A stretch of DNA of 38,918 nt from an uncultured Nitrosomonadales bacterium (GTDB lineage Bacteria > Pseudomonadota > Gammaproteobacteria > Burkholderiales > Gallionellaceae). The stretch covers positions 1 through 38,918 of the forward strand of contig CAIOSY010000052.1 in assembly GCA_903861075.1 (NCBI GenBank), given 5' to 3'. Numbering within the stretch: position 1 is the first letter of the stretch; the number at the start of each line of letters is the position of its first letter. The notes under the pieces were generated by a model that saw nothing but the letters and a program-made list of their open reading frames with translations, was not told the origin of the DNA and ran no database searches. The translations under genes were made by a program, and so were the position numbers. Positions 8,611 to 17,243 of the stretch are shown one piece after another.

Positions 8611-10647
8611 TTATGCGCCAGGGTTTTTCTGCAGGGTGCGGTAGTCGAGTGCCGCAACACCAGCATCCATTCGCACTTTGAAGTCCACGCCATCCACTTC
8701 CCATCCGCCCTGCTGTTCCAGTGTTGGTGTTTGATTGCCATCCAGGTAGCTGACTTCGATGGTGTCAGTCACGCTGGAATTTGCTGCGCCATACCATGCC
8801 GTGGAGGATGCGGTATCCAGGCGTGCATCGGAAATGACTTCAAACATCCCGCGCATAGAATTTGGCGTGGTGTTATTTTTTGTAGTTGAAGTAGCGCCAA
8901 CTTCAAACTCGGAATTAGAAACCACGCGTGCGGCGCCTTCCAGTGCGACCGGGGTTAACAGGTAGGCAAGGCGAATATTCAACGGACCGCCGCCAGCAGT
9001 TTGTTTAGCCATTGCAACACGCAGCGCATCGGTGGATGCGGTGCTCAATACTGTACCGGTACCGATCAGGTTGCTATGGTTGGCATGGAACAGCGCTACG
9101 CCATCAGACATGGCAGGATTTCCTGTCAAGATGGCGTAAACCAAATCGCCAATAGTGCGGATTGCAGCGCGGCCCATACGCATCGGAATCTTGCTGAATG
9201 CATCCAGATCATCGTTGATGATGGTCTGGCGGGTCAGCGAGAACAGCTTGCCGTAGGTGGCGAGCTGGACGGTTTCGCCGCGCTCGCCCACCTGTGCATA
9301 CTTGTATTCCGCACCTTCTGCCACTTTATCAAGCGCAGGGAAGGAATTCAGATCGAGGCGCTTGCCCGGCTTGAAGTCGCCAAGCGTGCCGATTGACGTC
9401 CATTTTTGGAATGTTTCATCTGCTTCTTCATAGCCTTTCAGCATGGCCTTTTCAGCCACATTGGAAAGCAGCAGCGGGAAATCGCTGGTGGAAGTAAATG
9501 CGGCGGCGACAACATCCATTTTGCTCTTGCCGCGAACATCGATACGCTCTTGCGCGAGGCACTCGCGAGCGATGTCCATCATGGAATAACCACGGTACTG
9601 ATTAGCGCGATCATCTTTTTGCAGACCGGCGCGCGCCAAAACTGCGCTCATCGCACCCGCGCGGAATTGAGTGCGAGAATCATCAAGCATTACGATATGA
9701 GCACCTGCAACAGGTGACGAGTCTTTTGCAATATGCGCCAAAAGCTTAGCGTTTGCATTATCAACTGAGCAGTTGATATCATTTTCGCAAGCGGATTGCA
9801 CTTCACCGATACCGGCGATGGTGTTAAATTTTGCGAAAGTAGCTTTGATTTCCGTGCGGCGAGCTGCATCGGCAATCAGCGCGGCATTTGCAGCTGCTTT
9901 AATTTGTTCATCGGTTGCGGCGGCAATTTGTACAGCTGCCGCCGGTTGATTTGCTCCGGGCATAACGGTCTCCTTGGAGGTTGGTGCGGCGGCTGCCGCG
10001 ATTACTTTGCCGGAAATACCCGGCGACTTGAACCGCGCAGCCAAAGCAGCGCGATAAAAACTGGCGGCCATAGGCATGGCCTGAATAACGGATGTAACAA
10101 AATTTTCAGAAAGCGCCTGATCTGCGGTGTACCAATGATCTTCACCATCGGTTACCAGTGCTAGCATAGCTTCATTTGTCTGCCCGCTTTTTGCGGCATA
10201 GCTGGTAGACATTGCTTGCGCCCAGGTATCAAGCATGTCGGCAAATTCGCGCAAATCGGCGCTATTTCCTGAAGCACAACCCCATGGCGCATGAATCATC
10301 ATCAGTGCGTTTTCAGCCATCTCAACTGTATCGCCGGCCATAGCAATCAGGCTGGCGATGCTGGCAGCGATACCATCAATGACAACAGTAGTTGCGGCCT
10401 TGTGACGCTTGATGCTGTTGTAGATGGCGATACCATCGGAGACTGATCCGCCGAATGAGTTAATCCGGATAGTGATCTGGTCGACATCGAGTGCAGCGAT
10501 TTCGCGTACAAAATCGCTGGCAACAACGGAATCACCGTACCAGCTCTCACCGATATCACCATAAATAAGCACTTCAGCCGATTTCACGCCCTGTGCGGCA
10601 GCGCGGGCGCGAATGCTGTACCATTTTTGTAAATTTGCTTGTGGCAT
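8611..10647 (-). CDS. ClpP-like prohead protease fused to major capsid protein
   Basis: A 678-aa protein. Residues 1-205 are a ClpP/S14-type protease: INSFGGSVSDG, catalytic Ser96 in GIAASIAS, His119 in MMIHAPWG. A scaffold-like Ala/Gln-rich helical linker (about 235-330) leads to the capsid domain (about 340-678; YRGYSMMDIARECLAQ, GERGETVQLATYGKLFSLTRQTIINDDL). The protease presumably matures the prohead and frees itself. SD AGGAG precedes the ATG. Such fusions are known in some phages. Confidence 0.93.
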   Translation of the reverse strand: MPQANLQKWYSIRARAAAQGVKSAEVLIYGDIGESWYGDSVVASDFVREIAALDVDQITIRINSFGGSVSDGIAIYNSIKRHKAATTVVIDGIAASIASLIAMAGDTVEMAENALMMIHAPWGCASGNSADLREFADMLDTWAQAMSTSYAAKSGQTNEAMLALVTDGEDHWYTADQALSENFVTSVIQAMPMAASFYRAALAARFKSPGISGKVIAAAAAPTSKETVMPGANQPAAAVQIAAATDEQIKAAANAALIADAARRTEIKATFAKFNTIAGIGEVQSACENDINCSVDNANAKLLAHIAKDSSPVAGAHIVMLDDSRTQFRAGAMSAVLARAGLQKDDRANQYRGYSMMDIARECLAQERIDVRGKSKMDVVAAAFTSTSDFPLLLSNVAEKAMLKGYEEADETFQKWTSIGTLGDFKPGKRLDLNSFPALDKVAEGAEYKYAQVGERGETVQLATYGKLFSLTRQTIINDDLDAFSKIPMRMGRAAIRTIGDLVYAILTGNPAMSDGVALFHANHSNLIGTGTVLSTASTDALRVAMAKQTAGGGPLNIRLAYLLTPVALEGAARVVSNSEFEVGATSTTKNNTTPNSMRGMFEVISDARLDTASSTAWYGAANSSVTDTIEVSYLDGNQTPTLEQQGGWEVDGVDFKVRMDAGVAALDYRTLQKNPGA

Positions 10648-10685
10648 TGTGTTGCTCCTAAGTCGGTAATGCAGTTTGCTTGTGC

Positions 10686-10722
10686 TGGAGTCTCATTTAC
10701 AGTTGAAAATGAGACTATTTTT
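10686..10722. repeat. 37-bp intercistronic hairpin repeat, copy 1
   Basis: Stem 10689-10698 with 10707-10716, loop 10699-10706. It lies between the portal stop and the protease/capsid gene. Plus-strand T run ATTTTTATTT follows, so it could stop antisense transcription; in late mRNA it forms a hairpin between cistrons. Confidence 0.85.
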
Positions 10723-12247
10723 ATTTATCAGGTGGCGCGGTTTGTGCCGCAACGGCTTTCTCGTTTGCTAAATCAGAACCGAATACCAGCTTTTTATCTT
10801 TCGCTTCTTTACGGAATGCGGCGATCTGTTCCAATACATCGCGTGGATTTGCGCCACGCTTACGCATCACTTCTACCTCTGAAGCGAATCCATCTTGAAC
10901 CAGTCGATGCCAGGCGTTTGCTTCTCTGAGCGGATCGATCCACGGCATGGATTGCGCGACAAATAGCGCATCATCCTCACTGAATTTTTCGAGATCAGCG
11001 GGCATTCGAACTGTGCCGGACAGGTGCGCTGCCAATACAAACTGTTTCCAGACTGGCTGAACAAACTGGCCGACGAACTCATCAGTCAGTACGGCGTAAT
11101 GTATCCACTGCTCGACTAATTCCTGACGTTGTGCGGAATAAGTGCCGTTGTAGTCACGTGCGATACTGGAATAACTGCCGCCCAGACCAGCAGCAACAGC
11201 ACGCAACTGGCCTTGTCGAAAGGTAATGACGTTTGGATTGGGGCGATTGGAATCGATCATGCCGATCTCTTCACCGATTCCGAGATTGTCAATGATGGTT
11301 CCTGCCGACATGGATAGTTCACGCGGCAAAACATTCCCGTTAGCGTCGCGCTCAGCGGAACTCCCTGCATCATATAAATCAGGAGATCCTTTTTTAATAT
11401 ATGCGGTCAGTGATGCGGCAATTTTTGCGGCGATACGCTCAGATTCCTCATAGTCCTTGATATCCTCCAGCCGGGTAATCACGCTGGCAAACTCAGATAC
11501 TCCACGCATTTGACCGATGCGATCAATTGAAGCGAGCTGCAACATGCGAGATGCATCGATCAGCTTTAAGTCATTGGTCTGGGTAAGCGAAACGCGATCA
11601 TTCGGGAAGGATTTCCAGACGTAGTATCCGGTCGGTTTTCCCCAGGTATTACGTTGAATTCCCTGGCTGATATTTTTTCCCAAATCGTCGTAACCCATTG
11701 GGATCATATCTGCTTCAAACATCTCAATCGAAAATGGTACGCGTGAACCATGATCAAGAAACTGCACTGGCCCGGTCAGTGACTGGCTAAATACCTCGCC
11801 ATCGCGCAGCCAGCTTTTCGCCATCATGCGCTGTACTTTTGACCAGTGATGTCGCTGCGTCACCTCCGGGCATAAACACCAGTCACGCCATGCATCGCGT
11901 AGCGCCTTGGCGTACTCGTCATTGATGCTGCCATCTTTTCGACGCGGCTGCGGCTCAACCCCGATACCATTTGGCCCGACGACATTATTTACCAGCGTAC
12001 GCAGTGCGCCGCGCGCAATATCATGGTTCTGCTCCAGGTTGCGGGCTAGTATGCGCAATGAAACTGCGCCCTGACGGACTTGCAGATCAGGTGATCGCTG
12101 GTCTTTGGCAAATTTTCGCAAGCGCGATGGTTGCGCTGCTTCGTACTGATTGAGCACGCGGCGCGCCCCTAAACGCTTTAGTCCGGCGGATGGGTTGAAG
12201 TATGAAACGAGTTTATCGAATGGGTTCAGAGTGATGTGCTTAGGCAT
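10721..12247 (-). CDS. Portal protein (lambda gpB-like)
   Basis: A 508-aa protein from ATG 12247; a longer in-frame start at 12325 would overlap the gpW-like gene. Lambda-family signatures are ARNLEQNHDIARGALRTLVNNVVG, GEVFSQ, LEDIKDYEESERIAAKIAA and GGSYSSIARDYNGTYSAQRQ. It forms the dodecameric DNA channel at the capsid vertex. The stop is within the first hairpin repeat. Confidence 0.93.
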   Translation of the reverse strand: MPKHITLNPFDKLVSYFNPSAGLKRLGARRVLNQYEAAQPSRLRKFAKDQRSPDLQVRQGAVSLRILARNLEQNHDIARGALRTLVNNVVGPNGIGVEPQPRRKDGSINDEYAKALRDAWRDWCLCPEVTQRHHWSKVQRMMAKSWLRDGEVFSQSLTGPVQFLDHGSRVPFSIEMFEADMIPMGYDDLGKNISQGIQRNTWGKPTGYYVWKSFPNDRVSLTQTNDLKLIDASRMLQLASIDRIGQMRGVSEFASVITRLEDIKDYEESERIAAKIAASLTAYIKKGSPDLYDAGSSAERDANGNVLPRELSMSAGTIIDNLGIGEEIGMIDSNRPNPNVITFRQGQLRAVAAGLGGSYSSIARDYNGTYSAQRQELVEQWIHYAVLTDEFVGQFVQPVWKQFVLAAHLSGTVRMPADLEKFSEDDALFVAQSMPWIDPLREANAWHRLVQDGFASEVEVMRKRGANPRDVLEQIAAFRKEAKDKKLVFGSDLANEKAVAAQTAPPDK

Positions 12248-12248
12248 A

Positions 12249-12512
12249 TCAGTTTCGCCCGAAAGAATTTCGATTATTGATTGGTGCATTGTTGAAACTT
12301 GCGACTGATACGGATAGCCCGCCAATTCCTGCTGCGCGATTGGCTTTTGCAGACTCTACAGATGCGCGACGTTCCCACTCAAGACGGCCTGAACGGATCG
12401 CTCCCAGATCTTCCATCTTCAGCATGCGATCTCCAAAGCGGACTTCTTTACCCTCTAATAAGGCAGATTCAGCAGTCAGATACTTGGCTAGCATTTCAGT
12501 TGCGGTGCTCAT
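12249..12512 (-). CDS. gpW-like head-tail joining protein
   Basis: An 87-aa protein: EMLAKYLTAESALLEGKEVRFGDRMLKMEDLGAIRSGRLEWERR is the pattern of gpW/DUF6148-type proteins (two helices and a short hairpin), found directly before portal genes. It completes heads before tail attachment. Its stop is one base from the portal ATG. Confidence 0.82.
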   Translation of the reverse strand: MSTATEMLAKYLTAESALLEGKEVRFGDRMLKMEDLGAIRSGRLEWERRASVESAKANRAAGIGGLSVSVASFNNAPINNRNSFGRN

Positions 12513-12555
12513 TCGGCGAATCCTTTAATTGCAAGTTCACCGAATTTATTCGCAA

Positions 12556-12592
12556 TGGAGTCTCATTTACAGTTGAAAATGAGACTATTTTT
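12556..12592. repeat. 37-bp intercistronic hairpin repeat, copy 2
   Basis: Exact copy of 10686-10722. Perfect 10-bp stem AGTCTCATTT/AAATGAGACT with an 8-nt loop. On the plus strand the hairpin is followed by ATTTTTTTT (terminator form); on the minus strand it follows the stop of 12585-12842 and precedes the gpW-like gene. Confidence 0.85.
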
Positions 12593-12842
12593 TTCGTTTT
12601 TGGCCTTTCGTTCCAGAAAAGTTAACGCCTGGTTGGATCGACATCTTGTCTGCTGTGATGAATTTCTTTGCCTCTGGCATTTTTGTTCCAACCTCAATAC
12701 CATTTTCGCAAGCATAAAATGTTGGTGAGCCATGCATCCCCTTGCGGATCTGCTCATTGATGATTTCAGCGCCAAAGACTGCTCGACATTCGTCGATGAA
12801 CGCGGCGACTCCTGCCATTGAGTCGCGCAGCGGCTTACTCAT
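12585..12842 (-). CDS. Conserved small phage protein after Mor, unknown
   Basis: An 85-aa protein (ATG at 12842 in a TGATG overlap; GTG 12845 possible). MAGVAAFIDECRAVFGAEIINEQIRKGMHG followed by a basic tail GTKGQKRKK. The family recurs in phage head modules next to terminase; role unknown. The stop codon lies inside the 37-bp hairpin repeat 12556-12592. Confidence 0.75.
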   Translation of the reverse strand: MSKPLRDSMAGVAAFIDECRAVFGAEIINEQIRKGMHGSPTFYACENGIEVGTKMPEAKKFITADKMSIQPGVNFSGTKGQKRKK

Positions 12843-13111
12843 CACCCGCCTTTCAAAATGCGGTAAAAATGCGCCTTGCCGATGCCAAATTTTGCGCAGA
12901 TTTCGCGACGATTTCGACCGTTAAATTCTTTGATGATCGATTCGCGACGAACATCGCTATCTGTTTTCGCCACATATACCGCTTGCCCGCCATATTCTTG
13001 CCGTATCTGCGTTTCAACCTGCTCTGCAAGATTTTCAGTAAATAAATTTTCACCCAATGCATGCTGCATCGTTTTAATCATAAATTTAATCAGGTCGTCG
13101 CCATATTTCAT
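12842..13111 (-). CDS. Mor/C-family transcription activator homologue
   Basis: An 89-aa protein matching the Mu Mor activator pattern: IRQEYGGQAVYVAK (the conserved loop/strand before the HTH) and IIKEFNGRNRREICAKFGIGKAHFYRILK (HTH). Mor dimers bind promoters lacking a -35 and recruit RNA polymerase. Its position between terminase and the portal cluster, overlapping both neighbours, is unusual: it would be made from the late transcript and could boost it. Confidence 0.88.
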   Translation of the reverse strand: MKYGDDLIKFMIKTMQHALGENLFTENLAEQVETQIRQEYGGQAVYVAKTDSDVRRESIIKEFNGRNRREICAKFGIGKAHFYRILKGG

Positions 13112-15072
13112 TTGAAACCTCTTTTTGACCAGTCATTTGTTGCAAAGTTACTGCGCGGTTTTTTTGCCGATGCAACAGGCGTTACCACTGTCATTGGTTG
13201 CACCTCAATCGTTTTACGCAAATCTTCAGCTGCTTGCTTTACCTGATCGGCAGGTTCCAGCATCACCGCTAACCGCGCCCAGTATTTCGGGTCAGGCCGT
13301 CCGGTGCGTCCCCGTCCAATGTTAATGTCGCGGTGATGGCCAATAGCCCATCCATACACCAGCGTATCAAGCGGCTCATTACGCTTGTAACGCGCGCCCA
13401 GGCGTTGTACATAGCGCTTTTTCTCTGGATCATAGGTTTCCGACAGCACACCATCGTAATAGGTCTCTTCTAGCCCTTCCGGAAAATTGAACACGCGTTC
13501 AGCATCGCTACGCTCACCATCAGCAGCCAGATTTGAAAATATAAAGTCTTTGCAATGTTCGGTACCGACATTCCATACGCAATATCCCTGACGTATCACT
13601 TTATTGTTTGCAGTTTTATTTGGATAGCTTCCGGACTGCGCGATAGCACGCCCGATTCTGGTTGTACTGCCCTGTACTGAATAGACGCGTATCTTTAGTG
13701 TGGTGCGCATTACAAAATCTTTGACTTGCTCAGTCCTGTGCCCGCGAGAGTCAATTCCAGCGGCAACGAGTTTCATTGATTTTCCATAGCTGTTAACCAT
13801 TGGTTTATGGATTTCAGCTTCCAGCTCATTCCATACTGTCGGGCTAACGGTATCGCCGACGATCTGCCCTTGATCAATGATCCAGTGGCGGCCTTCCGCC
13901 CCCCATCCAAGCCGTGTGTATTCGATCCATTTATCTTGTGTATCGATACCCATAGTGATGGCAAGGCATCCCGGCGGGATGATTCCAGATGTATAGCCAC
14001 CCGTACGTTTGGCTAGGTCGTTGGATTTTAGTTTTTCCGTCTGGTCTTCCCATGACTCACCAAGATTTGAATTGATAAACGTCTTTAGTTGTAATGGGTC
14101 TTTGTGGATGCGCTTAAACTGGATCATCAAATCCAGCCAGGAGGGTCCGAGTCCGATCGGCGCATACAATGCACTGATATGGTAACTGCGGCGATTTTTC
14201 ACTTCTGGATTTTCAGGTATCCATATACCGCCAGCCAGCATTGCGGGCTTGTGATGTTCCTCGATACAGCATCCGTTAGCCTCGCACTGATACCAGGCTT
14301 CAGTAAGTGTGGCATTCGCCTTGATATTGCTCCAGCGTATCACCATGCGTTCTCCGCAATGCGGGCACTCAACGTGATATCGGCGCATGTCTCCCGACTC
14401 AAACTCTCGCTCTATCAAGGAAGCGCCCTTCAGTGTTGGCGTGCTGGCCAGTAGGATCTTGTAACGCGGGAATGATTTAACACGGGAGCGCGCCAGCTCG
14501 ACAGGGTCTCCCTCCTCACCAACAGCAGATGGAAATCGATCAAGATCATCCAGCATCAAAAATCTGACTGACTTTTGGGCATAACTATTGGGAGAATTTC
14601 CTCCAGCTAGAAACAGAATTCCGCCCGGATAGTCGATCATGTCCTTGCTGTTCGCCGCATCGCGTGAACGGATACCGCCCAAAATATCTTTCACGCATTG
14701 TGTATCAGTCAGCAGCGGATTAAGTTTTTGTGCCTTCCAGGTATCGCGTGACTCTAGCGTCGGCATCAGTACCATTGCCGGGTAGTGTGCATGCTCAATG
14801 ATGTAGCCGATCCAGTTAACCGACATTTCGGTAACACCAACCTGCGAGGACTTCATCACCGAGATTTCCCGCACTGGGGAATGTACCGAGAGGCAATCCA
14901 TAATCTCGCGCAGCATTGGATTGCGCGAAGTCCTCCAGCGCCCTGTCTCACCTGCCTGCTTGCTTGATAGGATGCGGTGCTTATCAGCCCACTGCGATAC
15001 CGTCAGGCGTTCGCGCGGGCGTAGATTGCGGGCGCAGGAAGAGGACATTAGATCGCGGGCAGACAGGTTCAT
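13108..15072 (-). CDS. Terminase large subunit (lambda GpA-like)
   Basis: A 654-aa protein. GpA-family hallmarks: a Walker-A-like KSSQVGVTE (about residue 80), FLMLDDLDRFP (Walker B) and LLASTPTLKG (coupling motif). A zinc-ribbon follows (ECPHCGERM ... CEANGCC), and the C-terminal nuclease carries GIDTQDKWIEY and AAGIDSRGHRTEQV aspartates. It powers DNA translocation and cuts concatemers. The GpA class points to cos-type packaging. Overlaps both neighbours by 4 bp. Confidence 0.95.
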   Translation of the reverse strand: MNLSARDLMSSSCARNLRPRERLTVSQWADKHRILSSKQAGETGRWRTSRNPMLREIMDCLSVHSPVREISVMKSSQVGVTEMSVNWIGYIIEHAHYPAMVLMPTLESRDTWKAQKLNPLLTDTQCVKDILGGIRSRDAANSKDMIDYPGGILFLAGGNSPNSYAQKSVRFLMLDDLDRFPSAVGEEGDPVELARSRVKSFPRYKILLASTPTLKGASLIEREFESGDMRRYHVECPHCGERMVIRWSNIKANATLTEAWYQCEANGCCIEEHHKPAMLAGGIWIPENPEVKNRRSYHISALYAPIGLGPSWLDLMIQFKRIHKDPLQLKTFINSNLGESWEDQTEKLKSNDLAKRTGGYTSGIIPPGCLAITMGIDTQDKWIEYTRLGWGAEGRHWIIDQGQIVGDTVSPTVWNELEAEIHKPMVNSYGKSMKLVAAGIDSRGHRTEQVKDFVMRTTLKIRVYSVQGSTTRIGRAIAQSGSYPNKTANNKVIRQGYCVWNVGTEHCKDFIFSNLAADGERSDAERVFNFPEGLEETYYDGVLSETYDPEKKRYVQRLGARYKRNEPLDTLVYGWAIGHHRDINIGRGRTGRPDPKYWARLAVMLEPADQVKQAAEDLRKTIEVQPMTVVTPVASAKKPRSNFATNDWSKRGFK

Positions 15073-15614
15073 ATCAACCCTTTTTCAATCTTTTGTGAGA
15101 GGTCGAGTAGCACCTGCTCAAATGCTTCGACCAGAACGGCACGGATTGCATCTATATCTGACAATGGAACCAGTTCGGCGGCGATGCGATCGGGAAGTAT
15201 TTCCAGTGCTCCGCGAAAGGTTGCGCCAAGATCGGCGGCGAATAAGCGAACAGCTTCAGCCTCTACCAACTTTTCAGATGCGCGCTCATATTCCAATTTG
15301 GCTGTGAGCGCCTTATATTTTTCATTAATGGCCTTCGCGGTCTGATAGCTATTGCCAATATTTTCCTGCTGAGAAGTTTGCCCGGATCCTGTCGAGCGCG
15401 ACGCGCTTTCTCCGCGCATAGTCTCGTTTATGCGCGCTTCCACTGCAGCGTTGCGGCTTGGGTCGGCGGTAGACGCGATCAGCGCCCGACTTTTCTCGAT
15501 ATCAACCTTGCCGTCCGCTGTTAGCACCAGCCGCCCGGCCTGCTTGAGCCGGGTGACGTAGGATTTATCCTTGCCGATCAGGGCGGAAAATTCAGATTGG
15601 GTAGCGGTGGTCAT
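15069..15614 (-). CDS. Terminase small subunit (Nu1-like)
   Basis: A 181-aa protein: N-terminal HTH-like part (TQSEFSALIGKDKSYVTRLKQAGRL) as in Nu1/DUF1441-type small terminases, a Ser/Gln-rich linker, and a helical C-terminus (YKALTAKLEYERASEKLVEAEAV) for oligomerisation and large-subunit contact. It recognises the packaging site and recruits TerL. Overlaps TerL by 4 bp. Confidence 0.9.
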   Translation of the reverse strand: MTTATQSEFSALIGKDKSYVTRLKQAGRLVLTADGKVDIEKSRALIASTADPSRNAAVEARINETMRGESASRSTGSGQTSQQENIGNSYQTAKAINEKYKALTAKLEYERASEKLVEAEAVRLFAADLGATFRGALEILPDRIAAELVPLSDIDAIRAVLVEAFEQVLLDLSQKIEKGLI

Positions 15615-15621
15615 TTACAAA

Positions 15622-16959
15622 TCACTTTGAAGTCGGGAAAGGTTGGCCTGTTGCTGCGTGATATGCTCGTTGCCCGGTATAGTCCTGCCACCGTCGAACG
15701 ATCACATCTACATATTGAGGTGATAGTTCCGATAATCGAGCCTTCATTCCGAGACGCTCCGCAGCCATTAGCGTACTTCCCGACCCTCCAAACGTATCCA
15801 GCACGATGTCCCCGCTCTGCGCACTGTTGCGTAACTGGCGCTCGATTAGTGCAACCGGTTTCATAGTTGGATGTACATCGTTTCTTTGTGGTTTGTTTTC
15901 GACGATCACCGAGGTCAGTAATTCCTCTATTTCCGCCTTTCCGTCTACTACGAAGATCCCCCCCCCCAAGTGTAATTCCCATTTCCCATCGGCGCGCTTT
16001 ACAAACGGTGAGCCGTCCCCCATCTGCTCAACGGTGGTCTTTTTTCGACCGCCGAACCAGCGGTGTGCGCCGCCCTTCTTCCATCCGTACAGAATAGGTT
16101 CATGTATCCACTGGTAATCAGAACGTCCAAGCACCAGTGTGTTCTTGCGCCAAATCACTACGCCGGAAAGCTTGAAACCGTTGTTCAGCATCTCGCGAGT
16201 GAAGTTTGAGCGCTCGGTCTCAGCGTGCGCGACGTAGATAGCTGCGCCTGACTTCATAGCGGAATAGGCAGTGCGGTAAAAATCGCCGAGGAATTTGGCA
16301 AAACTGGCATCGTCCATGTCGTCGTTATCAATCTTTCCTGCAGTTGTTTCGTAGGCTACGTTGTATGGCGGGTCAGTCCAACATACGTCGGCCATTTCTC
16401 CGGACATCAATGCATCCAATGCGGTCTGTGTGGTGCAGTCGCCACATATCACGCGGTGCTGACCAAGCAGCCAGATATCGCCAAGCCCGCTAACTGGCTC
16501 AACTACCACGGGCGGGCAGGATTCTGGGTCTTTTTTAGGATCAAGCACGGCATCGCCAAGTAGGTCATCCAGGTCTTCATTGCTGAATCCGAGAAGATCC
16601 AGCGCAAAACCGTCTTGCTGTAACTCTTTAATTTCAGTCGACAAAATATCGTTATCCCATCCGGACTGCAGGGCAAGCTGGTTATCAGCAATGATGTAGG
16701 CGCGCTTCTGGGCGTCTGTGAGCCAATCTACCCGCAGACAAGGTACGGACGCCATCCCAAGGCTTTGAGCCGCCATAACGCGCCCGTGACCGGCAACGAT
16801 TCCGCCCTGCCCATCGATCAGCACTGGATTTGTAAATCCAAACTCCTTGATGCTGCGTGCAATCTGGGCAATCTGCTCTTTGCTGTGCGTGCGGCTATTT
16901 TTGGCATAAGGTACCAGAGCGGCACAACTTAACATCTCGATTTTTTCCTGAACTTTCAT
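15622..16959 (-). CDS. ParB-like N-domain fused to DNA methyltransferase
   Basis: A 445-aa protein. Residues 8-100 form a ParB/Srx-like domain (KNSRTHSKEQIAQIARSI, GGIVAGHGRVMAA). Residues about 160-440 form an amino-methyltransferase: DPPY (196-199), HPTMKP (about 363) and FGGSGST (about 390-396), an order of beta-class N4/N6 enzymes. It probably protects phage DNA from restriction; no cognate nuclease is present. A G10 tract encodes GGG at about 332-334, before the SAM motif. It lies seven bases upstream of terminase. Confidence 0.93.
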   Translation of the reverse strand: MKVQEKIEMLSCAALVPYAKNSRTHSKEQIAQIARSIKEFGFTNPVLIDGQGGIVAGHGRVMAAQSLGMASVPCLRVDWLTDAQKRAYIIADNQLALQSGWDNDILSTEIKELQQDGFALDLLGFSNEDLDDLLGDAVLDPKKDPESCPPVVVEPVSGLGDIWLLGQHRVICGDCTTQTALDALMSGEMADVCWTDPPYNVAYETTAGKIDNDDMDDASFAKFLGDFYRTAYSAMKSGAAIYVAHAETERSNFTREMLNNGFKLSGVVIWRKNTLVLGRSDYQWIHEPILYGWKKGGAHRWFGGRKKTTVEQMGDGSPFVKRADGKWELHLGGGIFVVDGKAEIEELLTSVIVENKPQRNDVHPTMKPVALIERQLRNSAQSGDIVLDTFGGSGSTLMAAERLGMKARLSELSPQYVDVIVRRWQDYTGQRAYHAATGQPFPTSK

Positions 16960-16980
16960 TATTTAACCTTAATTTTTAAA

Positions 16981-17241
16981 AACCACGCCAGAAGAAAAAC
17001 AAACCACGCCATAAACCACGCCTGATTTTTTTATAACTCTTTGATTATTTAATAAAACCACGTCAACCACGCTAACCACGCCAATAACGCATATAAGAGA
17101 ATATTTATTTATCTGCAAGCATCGTGCGAACGCATCGCGCATATACGTGAGGCAGTTCATGCGTGGTTGGCGTGGTTTCCCAATAATGGCGGTGTTTGTG
17201 GCGTGGTTTGTGGCGTGGTTGCTGCCGTGGTTGGCGTGGTT
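16981..17241. other. Inverted iteron array, candidate replication origin
   Basis: Left arm: six AACCACGCC copies (two with one change) at 16981, 17002, 17014, 17056, 17065 and 17074. Right arm: six inverted copies of GGCGTGGTT (two slightly changed) at 17160, 17169, 17200, 17212, 17224 and 17233. Between and around them are AT-rich stretches (17023-17055, 17083-17112). The gap between the primase-helicase and methyltransferase genes holds no convincing gene. Iterons plus AT-rich DNA beside a replication gene fit an origin. Confidence 0.7.
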
Positions 17242-17243
17242 TT

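Noticed and set aside
15611-15982. Alternative-frame 123-aa ORF from the G10 tract of the methyltransferase
   Set aside because: It is the frame ribosomes or slippage would enter after an indel; composition is not protein-like, so not a separate gene.
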